Shown here: positions 1 through 7,156 of the stretch, piece by piece
How positions within the stretch are numbered: the first letter of the stretch is position 1
Layout of the letters: every line of letters starts with the position of its first letter
From: an uncultured Bartonella sp.
GTDB lineage: Bacteria > Pseudomonadota > Alphaproteobacteria > Rhizobiales > Rhizobiaceae
NCBI GenBank assembly: GCA_946480935.1
Contig: CAMLLT010000004.1
Location: forward strand, 1-40,905
Direction: 5' to 3'
DNA: 40,905 bases
Position numbers and translations under genes: made by a program
The notes under the pieces: generated by a model
Told to the model about the DNA's origin: nothing
Database searches by the model: none
What the model saw: only the letters and a program-made list of their open reading frames with translations

Positions 1-950
1 ATCTTGATTTCGAAAAGCCGGTTGCTGATCTGGAAGGGCAAATCTTCGAACTGAAGAAAATAGCCCAGGAAAAAGGTAGCGTCGATATGGGGGATGAAAT
101 ATCCCGTCTTGAAGAACGCTCACAGGCGGCCTTGCGTGATCTTTATAAAAAACTTACACCCTGGCAAAAGGCGCAAGTTGCGCGCCATCCGGACAGGCCT
201 CATTTTTTGGATTATTCCAAAGAACTCTTTACCGATGTGACACCTCTGGCCGGTGACCGGAAATATGGAGAAGATGAAGCGATTCAAGCAGGTTTTGCCC
301 GTTTCAACGGTCAGGCAATAGCCTATCTCGGACAAGAAAAAGGTTACGACACCCAATCGAGATTGCGTTATAATTTCGGTTCGGCCCGCCCGGAAGGCTA
401 CCGCAAAGCCGTGCGCATCATGGAATTGGCCGATCGTTTTTCGCTTCCGGTTATTACCCTTGTCGATACCGCCGGTGCCTATCCGGGAGTAAGTGCAGAA
501 GAACGCGGACAAGCCGAAGCTATTGCCCAATCAACAGCAGAAACGTTGCGGTTAAAAGTGCCTGTCGTTTCTGTTATTATAGGCGAAGGCGGTTCTGGCG
601 GTGCTATTGCAATTGCGGCTGCCAACAAAGTTTATATGCTTGAACATGCAATCTATTCTGTTATCTCTCCCGAGGGAGCAGCTTCCATTTTATGGCGCGA
701 TGCTACACGGGCAAAAGATGCAGCGACATCTATGCACATTACCGCTCAAGATCTTTATAAACTGAAAATTATTGACGGTATTATTCCTGAACCTCTGGGC
801 GGTGCACACCGCAATAAGAAAGAAGCCATTGACGCAACCGGTCAGGTAATTGAAGCCGCATTGAAGGGCATGGCAGAAAAAGATGGTGACACGCTAAAAA
901 GGGAACGCTGGGATAAATATCTGGAAATTGGCCGCTCGCTTGCAAAATAA
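1..950 (+). CDS. accA: Acetyl-CoA carboxylase carboxyltransferase subunit alpha (5' end cut by window)
   Basis: AccA pairs with AccD to form the carboxyltransferase that moves CO2 from carboxybiotin to acetyl-CoA, giving malonyl-CoA for fatty-acid synthesis in the cytoplasm. The reading frame is open from base 3, and the first visible residues (LDFEKPVADLEGQIFELKK) are the usual AccA N-terminal helix. Only about the first four codons are therefore missing, and 315 of roughly 319 residues are present; the ATG at 87 is internal. The crotonase-fold core carries the Gly-rich stretch GEGGSGGAIAIAAANKVYML followed by SVISPEGAASILWRD, the CoA/oxyanion-hole region typical of the family. The gene ends with TAA and no clear hairpin terminator follows. 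Identification is secure. Confidence 0.97.
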   Translation, partial: LDFEKPVADLEGQIFELKKIAQEKGSVDMGDEISRLEERSQAALRDLYKKLTPWQKAQVARHPDRPHFLDYSKELFTDVTPLAGDRKYGEDEAIQAGFARFNGQAIAYLGQEKGYDTQSRLRYNFGSARPEGYRKAVRIMELADRFSLPVITLVDTAGAYPGVSAEERGQAEAIAQSTAETLRLKVPVVSVIIGEGGSGGAIAIAAANKVYMLEHAIYSVISPEGAASILWRDATRAKDAATSMHITAQDLYKLKIIDGIIPEPLGGAHRNKKEAIDATGQVIEAALKGMAEKDGDTLKRERWDKYLEIGRSLAK

Positions 951-1043
951 TATTGATTAGCCTGAAATAATGCTAGCGACTATTTCTTTGTCGGATGAGC
1001 TGACATATGTCCCTTTGATTCCGACTGAGGATTATTATTCTTG

Positions 1044-1060
1044 TGTTTCACGTGAAAACA
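1044..1060. promoter_or_regulatory. parS: parS-like ParB-binding site
   Basis: The sequence TGTTTCACGTGAAAACA contains the perfect 12-bp palindrome TTTCACGTGAAA. It matches the widely conserved chromosomal parS core (GTTTCACGTGAAAC) at 13 of 14 positions, with an extra A on the right arm. The other CACGTG hexamers I found here (near 16737, 16766, 20888, 23018, 27797, 28177 and 39378) lack the flanking TTT/AAA arms. parS sites usually lie within tens of kilobases of the origin, which fits the origin-side gene block at the other end of the window. ParB binding is inferred. Confidence 0.55.
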
Positions 1061-1197
1061 TCGGGTTTGGAAACTTCCCGATCAGCACTTTATTCATATC
1101 GGGTGATTTGTTTGCAAATTTATCCGTTTACTGAGCCGGCAGGGTGTGACACCATCATGCTGTTCAATTCTGGTTTCTCGATAGAAAAATCGTCATG

Positions 1198-1382
1198 TAA
1201 AAATAGATTTTATCCATAATTTTGATCTATAAAATATCGATAATTTAAAAACAGAATTTACATAGAATACTTTTCTCAGCCGCCTATTTTATACGTGAAA
1301 ATAGATTAAGGAATTTTATGAAATCGTGCTTTTTTGAATATTCATCATCTTTTAAACTTCTGATTTAAAAATAGAATTATCC
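1198..1382 (+). repeat. Four imperfect copies of an A-rich ~17-bp motif
   Basis: Copies begin at 1198 (TAAAAATAGATTTTATCC), 1246 (TAAAAACAGAATTTACAT), 1296 (TGAAAATAGATTAAGG) and 1366 (TAAAAATAGAATTATCC). They lie in the same orientation, 48-70 bp apart, in very AT-rich DNA. The first and last end in TTATCC, one mismatch short of a DnaA box when the next three bases are included. They could be binding sites or chance products of low complexity; no function is assigned. Confidence 0.35.
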
Positions 1383-1548
1383 AAACTCACTATAACTATC
1401 TTGCGCATTGGTCACTCAATCTCATCGCCGCTATTTCTGCTTTCCAATATGGATTGCGAAATGACCGGAAAGGGCGGGGCGGGTCATTTGGGTCAAATAT
1501 CGCAACCGGCAACGGAGAGGGAGTTCTTGCCCAAATCAAGCGCGAATT

Positions 1549-2163
1549 TTATCGTTTGCGACTTCTCGCGCGTTTACCCGAAGGTTTTGACCTTGTTATC
1601 GTTCCCAATGTCATTATTTTTGTTTTGCGCGATATAAAAGGCAGGATTCGCTCCATTGTGCGCCGCGAGACAGCAATACACCCTTCTGTCGGAGCATAAC
1701 CCGGCCTTGCAAGATGAAAAAAAATGGCGCTGCCATTGTTTTGAATTCTGCAATGGATATTCCAATCCGGTATCAATACGATGTCATAAAGGTCATCTCT
1801 GCGACAAAGTTTTTCAGCGCTATTACCGTAAGGCAACTTGACCGGGCGGTTATAATTGGCGTCCCATGGTTGATCGCACCATCCATCAGATAATTTTACA
1901 CGGTGGAGCATTAACGGATGATGTGGTAGACTATGGAAACTATTCTTTCGAAAACCACCAAGAAGTGGCATAACAGCAATGGGTGTTGCCCCGTCACCTT
2001 CGCGTTTTCGGGCTGTAAAACCGTTTCTGCCCAAGGCGCACAAAAAACGATATTGGCCAATTGCCAAAATTCCTTTTGTTGTTGTACCGCATTTCTTGCG
2101 TACAGCGATAAACGAAACAATTTTTGGTGTTTTTAACGGATTTCTGATTAAAGGCACTTGCAT
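1549..2163 (-). CDS. L,D-transpeptidase (YkuD domain) family protein
   Basis: This predicted 204-residue protein matches the short rhizobial YkuD family: an N-terminal KREGDGATPIA stretch, a WC..P.D..YNRPV middle, then SAIFFHLARPGYAPTEGCIAVS. His150 and Cys162 fit the catalytic His and nucleophilic Cys of YkuD enzymes, which form or remodel 3-3 cross-links in peptidoglycan or attach lipoproteins to it. No signal peptide is visible with the chosen ATG. The frame continues 54 codons further upstream, but that extension is low-complexity, Cys/Ser-rich and would run into cenR, so the ATG at 2163 is preferred although its Shine-Dalgarno is weak. The gene is divergent from cenR, which in other alphaproteobacteria controls envelope functions, so co-regulation is plausible but inferred. 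Confidence 0.8.
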   Translation of the reverse strand: MQVPLIRNPLKTPKIVSFIAVRKKCGTTTKGILAIGQYRFLCALGRNGFTARKREGDGATPIAVMPLLGGFRKNSFHSLPHHPLMLHRVKLSDGWCDQPWDANYNRPVKLPYGNSAEKLCRRDDLYDIVLIPDWNIHCRIQNNGSAIFFHLARPGYAPTEGCIAVSRRTMERILPFISRKTKIMTLGTITRSKPSGKRARSRKR

Positions 2164-2236
2164 GATGTTCAGTTTTTCGTGATTGTGACTGCAATTATTA
2201 CATAACGCCCGATAGCGTTTTTTATAAGGACAGAAA

Positions 2237-2920
2237 ATGACCGATCGCACCCTTTTGATTGTAGATGATGACGAGGATCTGCGCTCTATTCTGGTAGAGC
2301 AACTACAAATGCATGAAGAATTCAATGTTCTTCAGGAAAGTACGGCTGCAAAAGGTCTTGAAACCGCAAGAAACGAAAATGTGGATCTTATCATTATGGA
2401 TATCGGTCTGCCCGATCTTGATGGCCGTGAAGCTGTAAAAAAATTGCGTCAGGAAGGATTCCGTGCGCCGATCATCATGTTAACGGGTCACGATACCGAT
2501 TCGGATACTATTCTCGGTCTTGAAGCCGGTGCCAATGACTATGTAACAAAACCGTTCAGGTTTGCCGTTTTGCTGGCTCGTATCCGTGCGCAATTGCGCC
2601 AACATGAACAGAGCGAAGATGCAACCTTCCAGGTAGGGCCTTATACATTCAAGCCTGGACAAAAATTGCTTATTGACGAAAAGGGTAGCAAGATCCGCTT
2701 GACCGAAAAAGAAGCCGCCATCATAAAATTCCTCTATCGTGCGGGAGACAGCGTTGTAAGTCGGGATACTTTGCTGGAGGAAGTTTGGGGTTATAATTCA
2801 GGGGTAACAACTCATACTTTGGAAACTCACGTTTATCGCCTCCGCCAAAAAATCGAGAAAGATCCCGCTAATGCGCAAATCTTGATAACCGATAGCGGTG
2901 GCTATAGATTGAATCCATAA
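2237..2920 (+). CDS. cenR: OmpR-family response regulator CenR/OtpR
   Basis: A 227-residue response regulator. The receiver domain spans residues 1-120, with acidic pocket Asp10-Asp12, phospho-acceptor Asp55 in IIMDIGLPD, Thr83 and Lys105 in VTKPF. The C-terminal winged-helix DNA-binding domain (about 130-225) ends in the OmpR signature ETHVYRLRQKIE..P....I.T..G.GYRL. A good ribosome site (AAGGACAG) precedes the ATG. The orthologue in Caulobacter is the essential envelope regulator CenR; in Brucella it is OtpR, where a cyclic-nucleotide-binding gene also follows, as here. No histidine kinase (CenK) gene is in the window. Family assignment is firm; the specific name rests on overall resemblance and neighbourhood. 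Confidence 0.85.
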   Translation: MTDRTLLIVDDDEDLRSILVEQLQMHEEFNVLQESTAAKGLETARNENVDLIIMDIGLPDLDGREAVKKLRQEGFRAPIIMLTGHDTDSDTILGLEAGANDYVTKPFRFAVLLARIRAQLRQHEQSEDATFQVGPYTFKPGQKLLIDEKGSKIRLTEKEAAIIKFLYRAGDSVVSRDTLLEEVWGYNSGVTTHTLETHVYRLRQKIEKDPANAQILITDSGGYRLNP

Positions 2921-3013
2921 ACAGTGGGAAATGCTGTCAATGAGTTTATTCACCAAAGCTTACGCTTCAAAGAAATCTCATGAAATGGATTGGCCGCAAT
3001 AAAAGGCCAATTC

Positions 3014-3484
3014 ATGAAAGCCGAGGGGGTTTCGGTGGCAATTAATGATGACATTATTTTATTGAAAAAGTTCGACTTTTTCAGCAAAATGACGACAGAA
3101 CAACTGCGCTTGTTGATATTCGGAGCCGAGCGACAGGAATTTGCTTCGGGAGAAATGATTTTCAAAGAAGGCGAGCTTGCCGAAAGTGCTTATGTCGTTC
3201 TTTCAGGAACCGTCAATCTTTACCGGCAAAACAACAATTCCGGACAACCAATCGACATCATCAACAGAAATGCACTCATCAACGAGCTTGCTTTGGTAAC
3301 CGAGATCAACCGTCCGTTTACGGCTATTGCACAATCCAATTCAAAAGTTTTGGAAATCAATCGCATAGTCTTCCTTCGATTAATAAAAGAGTTTCCTGAC
3401 ATTACCCGTTATATTTACGACTATGTGAACGAGCGAATTCATGAGCTTGCCAACAATATCAACCGGATGTCCGAACTCAAATAG
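3014..3484 (+). CDS. Cyclic nucleotide-binding (cNMP) domain protein
   Basis: A small protein of 156 residues made almost entirely of one CAP-type cNMP-binding beta-roll: LLKKFDFFSKMTTEQLRLL opens it, FASGEMIFKEGELAESAYVVLSG covers the first strands, and INELALVTEINRPFTAIAQS is the phosphate-binding cassette region. There is no DNA-binding helix-turn-helix, so it is not a Crp/Fnr regulator; it resembles proteins annotated as regulatory subunits of cAMP-dependent kinase next to otpR in Brucella. The cassette has Arg-Pro-Phe-Thr where strong cAMP binders have Arg-Thr/Ser-Ala, so ligand binding is uncertain. ATG 3014 is preferred because AAAAGG lies about 8 bp upstream; a TTG at 2990 is the alternative. 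It lies 93 bp after cenR and is probably co-transcribed. Confidence 0.75.
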   Translation: MKAEGVSVAINDDIILLKKFDFFSKMTTEQLRLLIFGAERQEFASGEMIFKEGELAESAYVVLSGTVNLYRQNNNSGQPIDIINRNALINELALVTEINRPFTAIAQSNSKVLEINRIVFLRLIKEFPDITRYIYDYVNERIHELANNINRMSELK

Positions 3485-3735
3485 AGCAGAAGCCGGCTTT
3501 TCCAAACAGGAAATACCGGAGATAACATTTATGCAAAAAGGGAAGAAATCCCGACAAATTTGGAAAGCAGCGCCCCTTGCAAAAACAAGCTCCGGAGTTA
3601 AAAGCAGGTCTTCCTGATAAAATTGGAAAAGCCCCCTAAAATTAAAGGAACTTCATTGGCGTTTCCTATCTCGCACCGGCAAATCAATAAAATAGGCACT
3701 CACTATAGGTGCGCCCATATAAATCAAGCTAGGCT

Positions 3736-4509
3736 TTACCAATCCGAACTCTCATGATCGCTTCTGATTTCGACAGCATGAGAAGGTTTACGATTGGTAA
3801 TTTGGGGTGACAAAGCCGGTATAAACACCCGCCGCGACTGGCGACGATGTACCGGCAACCCCTGAAACAGGCGTTTTTGGGCTTCGCAGACGATAATACC
3901 GCCAAAATACGGAAAAAAATTCCTCGCCAATGGCTCATAAATTGCGGAAAAACCACGAGCCAATGCACGACCGGACGGGGAAAAGTAGAGCGCTTCACCA
4001 ATATTGACGACACTAAAATTGGTTTCGTGTAACAATAATAACAATTGCTGGCGGCTATAAGGTTGGCCACTGCCAAAGGGTGTATGATCATTTCTGGCCC
4101 AAAGACCTCGTCTATTGGGAACAACGATGATAATGCGCCCGTTCGGTGCCAGTACACGCCACATTTCACTGAGCATTTCGCGGGCATTTTCGGCAAATTC
4201 CAGTGAATGGACGAGTATAATCCGGTCAACAGCAGAATCCGGCAAGGGCAAATCTTCTTCGAATACCAAAGCCGTTGCAACTTTTTCTGCAGAAGGCCAC
4301 ACACAGGCTCCCTGACGCGCCGGCATAAAAGCAAAACACCTCTCTGCCCGTGGTCTGAGCCATTGAAGATAGGGGGTAACATAACCCAGTCCCATCACCC
4401 GCTCGCCGGAAACATCACGGTCTTTTAATTTGAGTTTATTGGCAATGGTCGAAAAAACTTTTTCACCAAGTGATGTTTCGTAAAATGATCTGAACGTCAA
4501 TATGTCCAA
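3736..4509 (-). CDS. Class I SAM-dependent methyltransferase (type 11)
   Basis: A 257-residue protein with a Rossmann-like methyltransferase core. GLGYVTPYL (about 41-49) is a degenerate motif I, LPLPDSAVDRIILVHSLEFAENAREMLSEMWRVLAPNGRIIIVVPN (about 88-133) covers motifs II-III of the Methyltransf_11 family, and a basic C-terminal tail ends in RRQSRRVFIPAL. The SAM-binding motif I lacks the usual acidic-x-Gly-x-Gly-x-Gly, as is common for this rhizobial family. The substrate is unknown. It is encoded just downstream of the small lipoprotein gene on the same strand (17-bp gap), suggesting one transcript. The start has no strong Shine-Dalgarno. Confidence 0.75.
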   Translation of the reverse strand: MDILTFRSFYETSLGEKVFSTIANKLKLKDRDVSGERVMGLGYVTPYLQWLRPRAERCFAFMPARQGACVWPSAEKVATALVFEEDLPLPDSAVDRIILVHSLEFAENAREMLSEMWRVLAPNGRIIIVVPNRRGLWARNDHTPFGSGQPYSRQQLLLLLHETNFSVVNIGEALYFSPSGRALARGFSAIYEPLARNFFPYFGGIIVCEAQKRLFQGLPVHRRQSRRVFIPALSPQITNRKPSHAVEIRSDHESSDW

Positions 4510-4526
4510 ATAGCAACCCTAAAGTG

Positions 4527-4859
4527 TTATTGTGCTTGATTTGAAGTCAGCGCACCTGACTGGGATTGAGACTGAGGGCTTTGTATCAAAGGCTGTGCCG
4601 GGGACGACTGCACATTCCTGTCCCAACAGCCCAGATTTTTTCCTCGTAAATTATGCGCATCAATATCGACCAGCGCACGCTGATCTTCTTTCATCATAAA
4701 ATAGCGCGTCCTTGTCTTTACGTCGATTTTCTGCCAGCCGGCACATTCTGTTGGCAGTTCAACTTTTTGAGTGGTGATTTTCTCGGTCCACGCCGTGGCT
4801 TGTGTTGCACAACCGGCAAACATCAAAAGGCACGGAAGAACCAACGTTTTAACAGACAT
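4527..4859 (-). CDS. Small lipoprotein of unknown function
   Basis: A predicted 110-residue protein starting MSVKTLVLPCLLMFAGCATQ, a typical short lipoprotein signal with the lipobox FAGC at about residues 14-17. The mature part has a conserved-looking core (VELPTECAGWQKIDVKTRTR....DQRALVDIDAHNLRGKNLGCW) with two Cys residues, then a Gln/Ser-rich tail. Two further in-frame ATGs lie upstream (4880, 4913), but the 4859 start places the signal peptide at the N-terminus and has a weak AGGCTGGA upstream. I do not recognise a named family; similar short lipoproteins of unknown role occur beside this methyltransferase in related genomes, as far as I recall. Confidence 0.65.
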   Translation of the reverse strand: MSVKTLVLPCLLMFAGCATQATAWTEKITTQKVELPTECAGWQKIDVKTRTRYFMMKEDQRALVDIDAHNLRGKNLGCWDRNVQSSPAQPLIQSPQSQSQSGALTSNQAQ

Positions 4860-5117
4860 AAAACTATCCAGCCTGCCCATGAAATTTAATCCAATCATTT
4901 GACTTTCACGCATTTTACCCGTGTGACCATAACAAACTTTATTCGAAAAAGAAAATGTTCGTCAATTTAAAGTTAAATTCTGACAAAACCATGAAAACTA
5001 TCAAAACACTGTGAAACACTTTTATTCAAGCCAAAACCGTGACTACTCTTAAAAGACGCCGTTGCTCGCGATTAATTTGCGTTCGGTTACATCCAACAAA
5101 CAATGAAAGGACGTTTT

Positions 5118-6074
5118 ATGAAATATCGCGCTTTAGGAAATACAGGTTTTAATATTGTTCCTCTTGTTTTTGGAGGCAATGTCTTCGGTTGGACTCTGGA
5201 TGAGAAGCAATCTTTCACGATACTTGATGCAATCGCCGAAAGCGGATTGAACGCTATTGATACAGCCGACGCCTATTCGACATGGGTTGAAGGCAACAAA
5301 GGCGGTGAATCAGAAACCATCATCGGGAAGTGGTTAAAACAAAATCCGTCCAAGCGAGACAAATTCTATATTTTCACCAAGGTCGGCTCTGATATGGGCG
5401 TAGCTGGCCATAAGGGCCTTTCCGCCCGCTGGATAGAACAGGCTGTGGAAGATTCTTTACGCCGTTTGAATATTGATGTCATTGATCTCTATCAGTCACA
5501 CTGGTTCGATCCTGATACACCGTTCGAAGAAACTCTCGAGGCTTATGGCAAGCTTTTGAAAGCAGGGAAAATCCGCGCTATCGGCTGCTCCAATATAACA
5601 GCAGAGCAACTTGAAAATGCAATGCAAACAGCCAAGAAGAACAATCTTCCAAGTTATCAAACATTGCAACCCGAATATAATCTTTACGACCGTAACACAT
5701 TCGAAGGAAAATTGGCCGATACCGCACAAAAATACGGTCTCGGTGTTATCACCTATTATAGTCTTGCTTCCGGATTTCTCTCAGGCAAATATCGTTCAAA
5801 AGCCGATCTTGCCGGCCATAAACGCGGCTCGAGAGTTGAACAATATATCAATCCACGCGGGATGCGCATTCTGAATGCTCTCGATACGATCAGTGAAAAA
5901 CATAATGTGACACAAGCCGAGATTGCCTTGGCGTGGCTCATAGCACAACCCGCCGTAACGGCGCCAATAGCGAGTGCCACAAAGCTTGACCAACTTTATA
6001 GCCTCGTCAAAGCAACAATGATAAATTTGAGTAAAGAGGATATCGACGCTCTCAATCAGGCAAGCAGCTATTAA
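5118..6074 (+). CDS. Aldo/keto reductase family protein
   Basis: A 318-residue (alpha/beta)8 NADPH-dependent oxidoreductase. The catalytic tetrad is visible: Asp48 and Tyr53 in IDTADAYS, Lys88 in IFTKVG and His128 in LYQSHWFD. The start at 5118 has GAAAGGA 8 bp upstream; the ATG at 5103 lacks a site. The family reduces aldehydes and ketones; this subgroup (YajO/YghZ-like) often has broad or unknown substrates. Its last ~35 codons and the downstream 176 bp are duplicated at 10451-10731, so the gene borders the Hxs cassette. A strong terminator follows at 6101-6138. Confidence 0.9.
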   Translation: MKYRALGNTGFNIVPLVFGGNVFGWTLDEKQSFTILDAIAESGLNAIDTADAYSTWVEGNKGGESETIIGKWLKQNPSKRDKFYIFTKVGSDMGVAGHKGLSARWIEQAVEDSLRRLNIDVIDLYQSHWFDPDTPFEETLEAYGKLLKAGKIRAIGCSNITAEQLENAMQTAKKNNLPSYQTLQPEYNLYDRNTFEGKLADTAQKYGLGVITYYSLASGFLSGKYRSKADLAGHKRGSRVEQYINPRGMRILNALDTISEKHNVTQAEIALAWLIAQPAVTAPIASATKLDQLYSLVKATMINLSKEDIDALNQASSY

Positions 6075-6250
6075 AGCTCTGCTAAACACCAAATCGGAAA
6101 GGACGGAGAAAATAATCCGGTAGCTTCTCCGTTCTTTTAATATGGGTAATTTTTCTAAATTAAATAAATTTTGTAGGAAAATTTTTTATTATAAGCGTCT
6201 GTACAGTATATATTAGCTATATCATTCTAACAATTGGTTTTATTCTGATA
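5970..6250 (+). repeat. Direct repeat copy A (3' end of aldo/keto reductase plus downstream DNA)
   Basis: These 281 bp recur without any indel at 10451-10731, with 16 mismatches by my count (about 94% identity). The 91 bp of coding sequence from 5984 to the stop codon are identical, whereas the first 14 bases differ at four positions. The pair brackets the 4.2-kb Hxs cassette. Confidence 0.95.
6101..6138 (+). terminator. Rho-independent terminator after the aldo/keto reductase
   Basis: The left arm GGACGGAGAA pairs over 10 bp (one G-U) with TTCTCCGTTC across a 14-base loop, and four T follow. The copy in the second repeat (from 10582) has a weakened stem and a broken T-run (TTCC). Confidence 0.8.
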
Positions 6251-6373
6251 ATAAGCAAGCGGGAACTTGAAAAAATTGTTCGGACTATAACGCATCTGCA
6301 GAAAACGACTATCATGGAAACTGAACAAGAGTTAATCTATTCATGCCCATGAACTGTAAAAAAGCTAGCCCGT

Positions 6374-7048
6374 ATGAAAAAAATTTTTCCTATTGCTTTA
6401 TTTATATTACTTTCTTTCCCTTCTCTTTCTATTGGCCAAACATACAACGAAATTCGAAACTTTTGTAAAATTTCGCAAATGCTCATGCCCATATTTCTAC
6501 GCTCAGGAAATTTTTCCGGAGAAGCAGTTTGCATTGCTGGAACAGCTTCAACAGGTTCATCATTTCTATGTAACAGCGAGATGAGCTTGGGAGCCGGCAT
6601 CTGTGCTGCTGGAACAGCTTCAACAGGTTCATTATTGCGATGTGACAGCCAGATGAGCTTGGGAGCCGGCATCTGTGCTGCTGGAACAGCTTCAACAGGT
6701 TCATTATTGCGATGTGACAGCCAGATGAGCTTGGGAGCCGGCATCTGTGCTGCTGGAACAGCTTCAACAAGTTCATCATTGCTATGTAACAGTCAGATGA
6801 GCTTAGGCGAAGCTATTTGCATTTCAGGGGGGAGAGCCAGCTACGACTGTACCGGAATAGGAGATAACGACCTAGGCGTAGGTATATGCTTAGCTTTAGG
6901 TGGTAATCGAAACCAATGCGCCAATGTTAGTGTTTCTGAAGCCATATGCAGTTTTACAGGAAACTGCACCGGATATGATGCAGCAGCTATAGTCGTATCA
7001 ATGGTCAAAATATGCGGCACCCAAGTTTTAAGTTATGGAATTAAATAA
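6374..7048 (+). CDS. Secreted Cys/Gly-rich repeat protein, unrecognised family
   Basis: A predicted 224-residue exported protein. Residues 1-21 (MKKIFPIALFILLSFPSLSIG) form a clear Sec signal peptide. From residue 53 there are four 24-residue repeats encoded by 72-bp units, each starting at Cys (C-[IA]-A-GTAST-[GS]-S...C-[ND]-S-[EQ]-MSLG-[AE]-[GA]-I) and holding two Cys. Two or three shorter, degenerate units follow (LGVGIC.ALGG...C; SVSEAIC; CTGY) and a short tail. Regular Cys spacing suggests disulfides or modified residues in the periplasm or outside the cell. It converges on hxsC inside the same AT-rich cassette, so it may belong to the Hxs system, as cargo, partner or immunity factor; that is inference. 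There is no strong Shine-Dalgarno before the ATG. I know of no named family that fits. Confidence 0.6.
   Translation: MKKIFPIALFILLSFPSLSIGQTYNEIRNFCKISQMLMPIFLRSGNFSGEAVCIAGTASTGSSFLCNSEMSLGAGICAAGTASTGSLLRCDSQMSLGAGICAAGTASTGSLLRCDSQMSLGAGICAAGTASTSSSLLCNSQMSLGEAICISGGRASYDCTGIGDNDLGVGICLALGGNRNQCANVSVSEAICSFTGNCTGYDAAAIVVSMVKICGTQVLSYGIK
6530..6817 (+). repeat. Four in-frame 72-bp tandem repeats
   Basis: Units start at 6530, 6602, 6674 and 6746. Units 2 and 3 are identical at DNA level, while units 1 and 4 differ at several positions. This pattern suggests recent copy-number change by slippage or unequal recombination. Each unit encodes 24 residues with two Cys. Confidence 0.95.
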
Positions 7049-7156
7049 TACGATTATATAAATCCATTAAATGCATTTTACTCTTCGCTTTTATTATTTT
7101 CGATCCTGCCATTAATTGCGATTTGAGAAAAATTTCCTCTCATATCAACTTCTTCC

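Larger units (their letters stand above)
951..1548. other. AT-rich gene-free gap between accA and the L,D-transpeptidase gene
   Basis: About 600 bp with no credible gene. The plus-strand frames at 1401-1699 overlap the antisense transpeptidase gene and look like no family. The gap holds a parS-like palindrome at 1044-1060, a short inverted repeat ATCGGG/CCCGAT near 1060-1082, and four imperfect copies of an A-rich motif between 1198 and 1382. Confidence 0.6.

Noticed and set aside
2164-2325. N-terminal extension of the L,D-transpeptidase
   Set aside because: The extra 54 codons are Ser/Cys-rich, antisense to the start of cenR, and precede the conserved domain.
6337-6779. Antisense repeat proteins opposite the Cys/Gly repeat gene
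   Set aside because: Their repeats mirror the 72-bp units; the plus-strand frame has the signal peptide and ordered Cys pattern, the antisense frames have neither.
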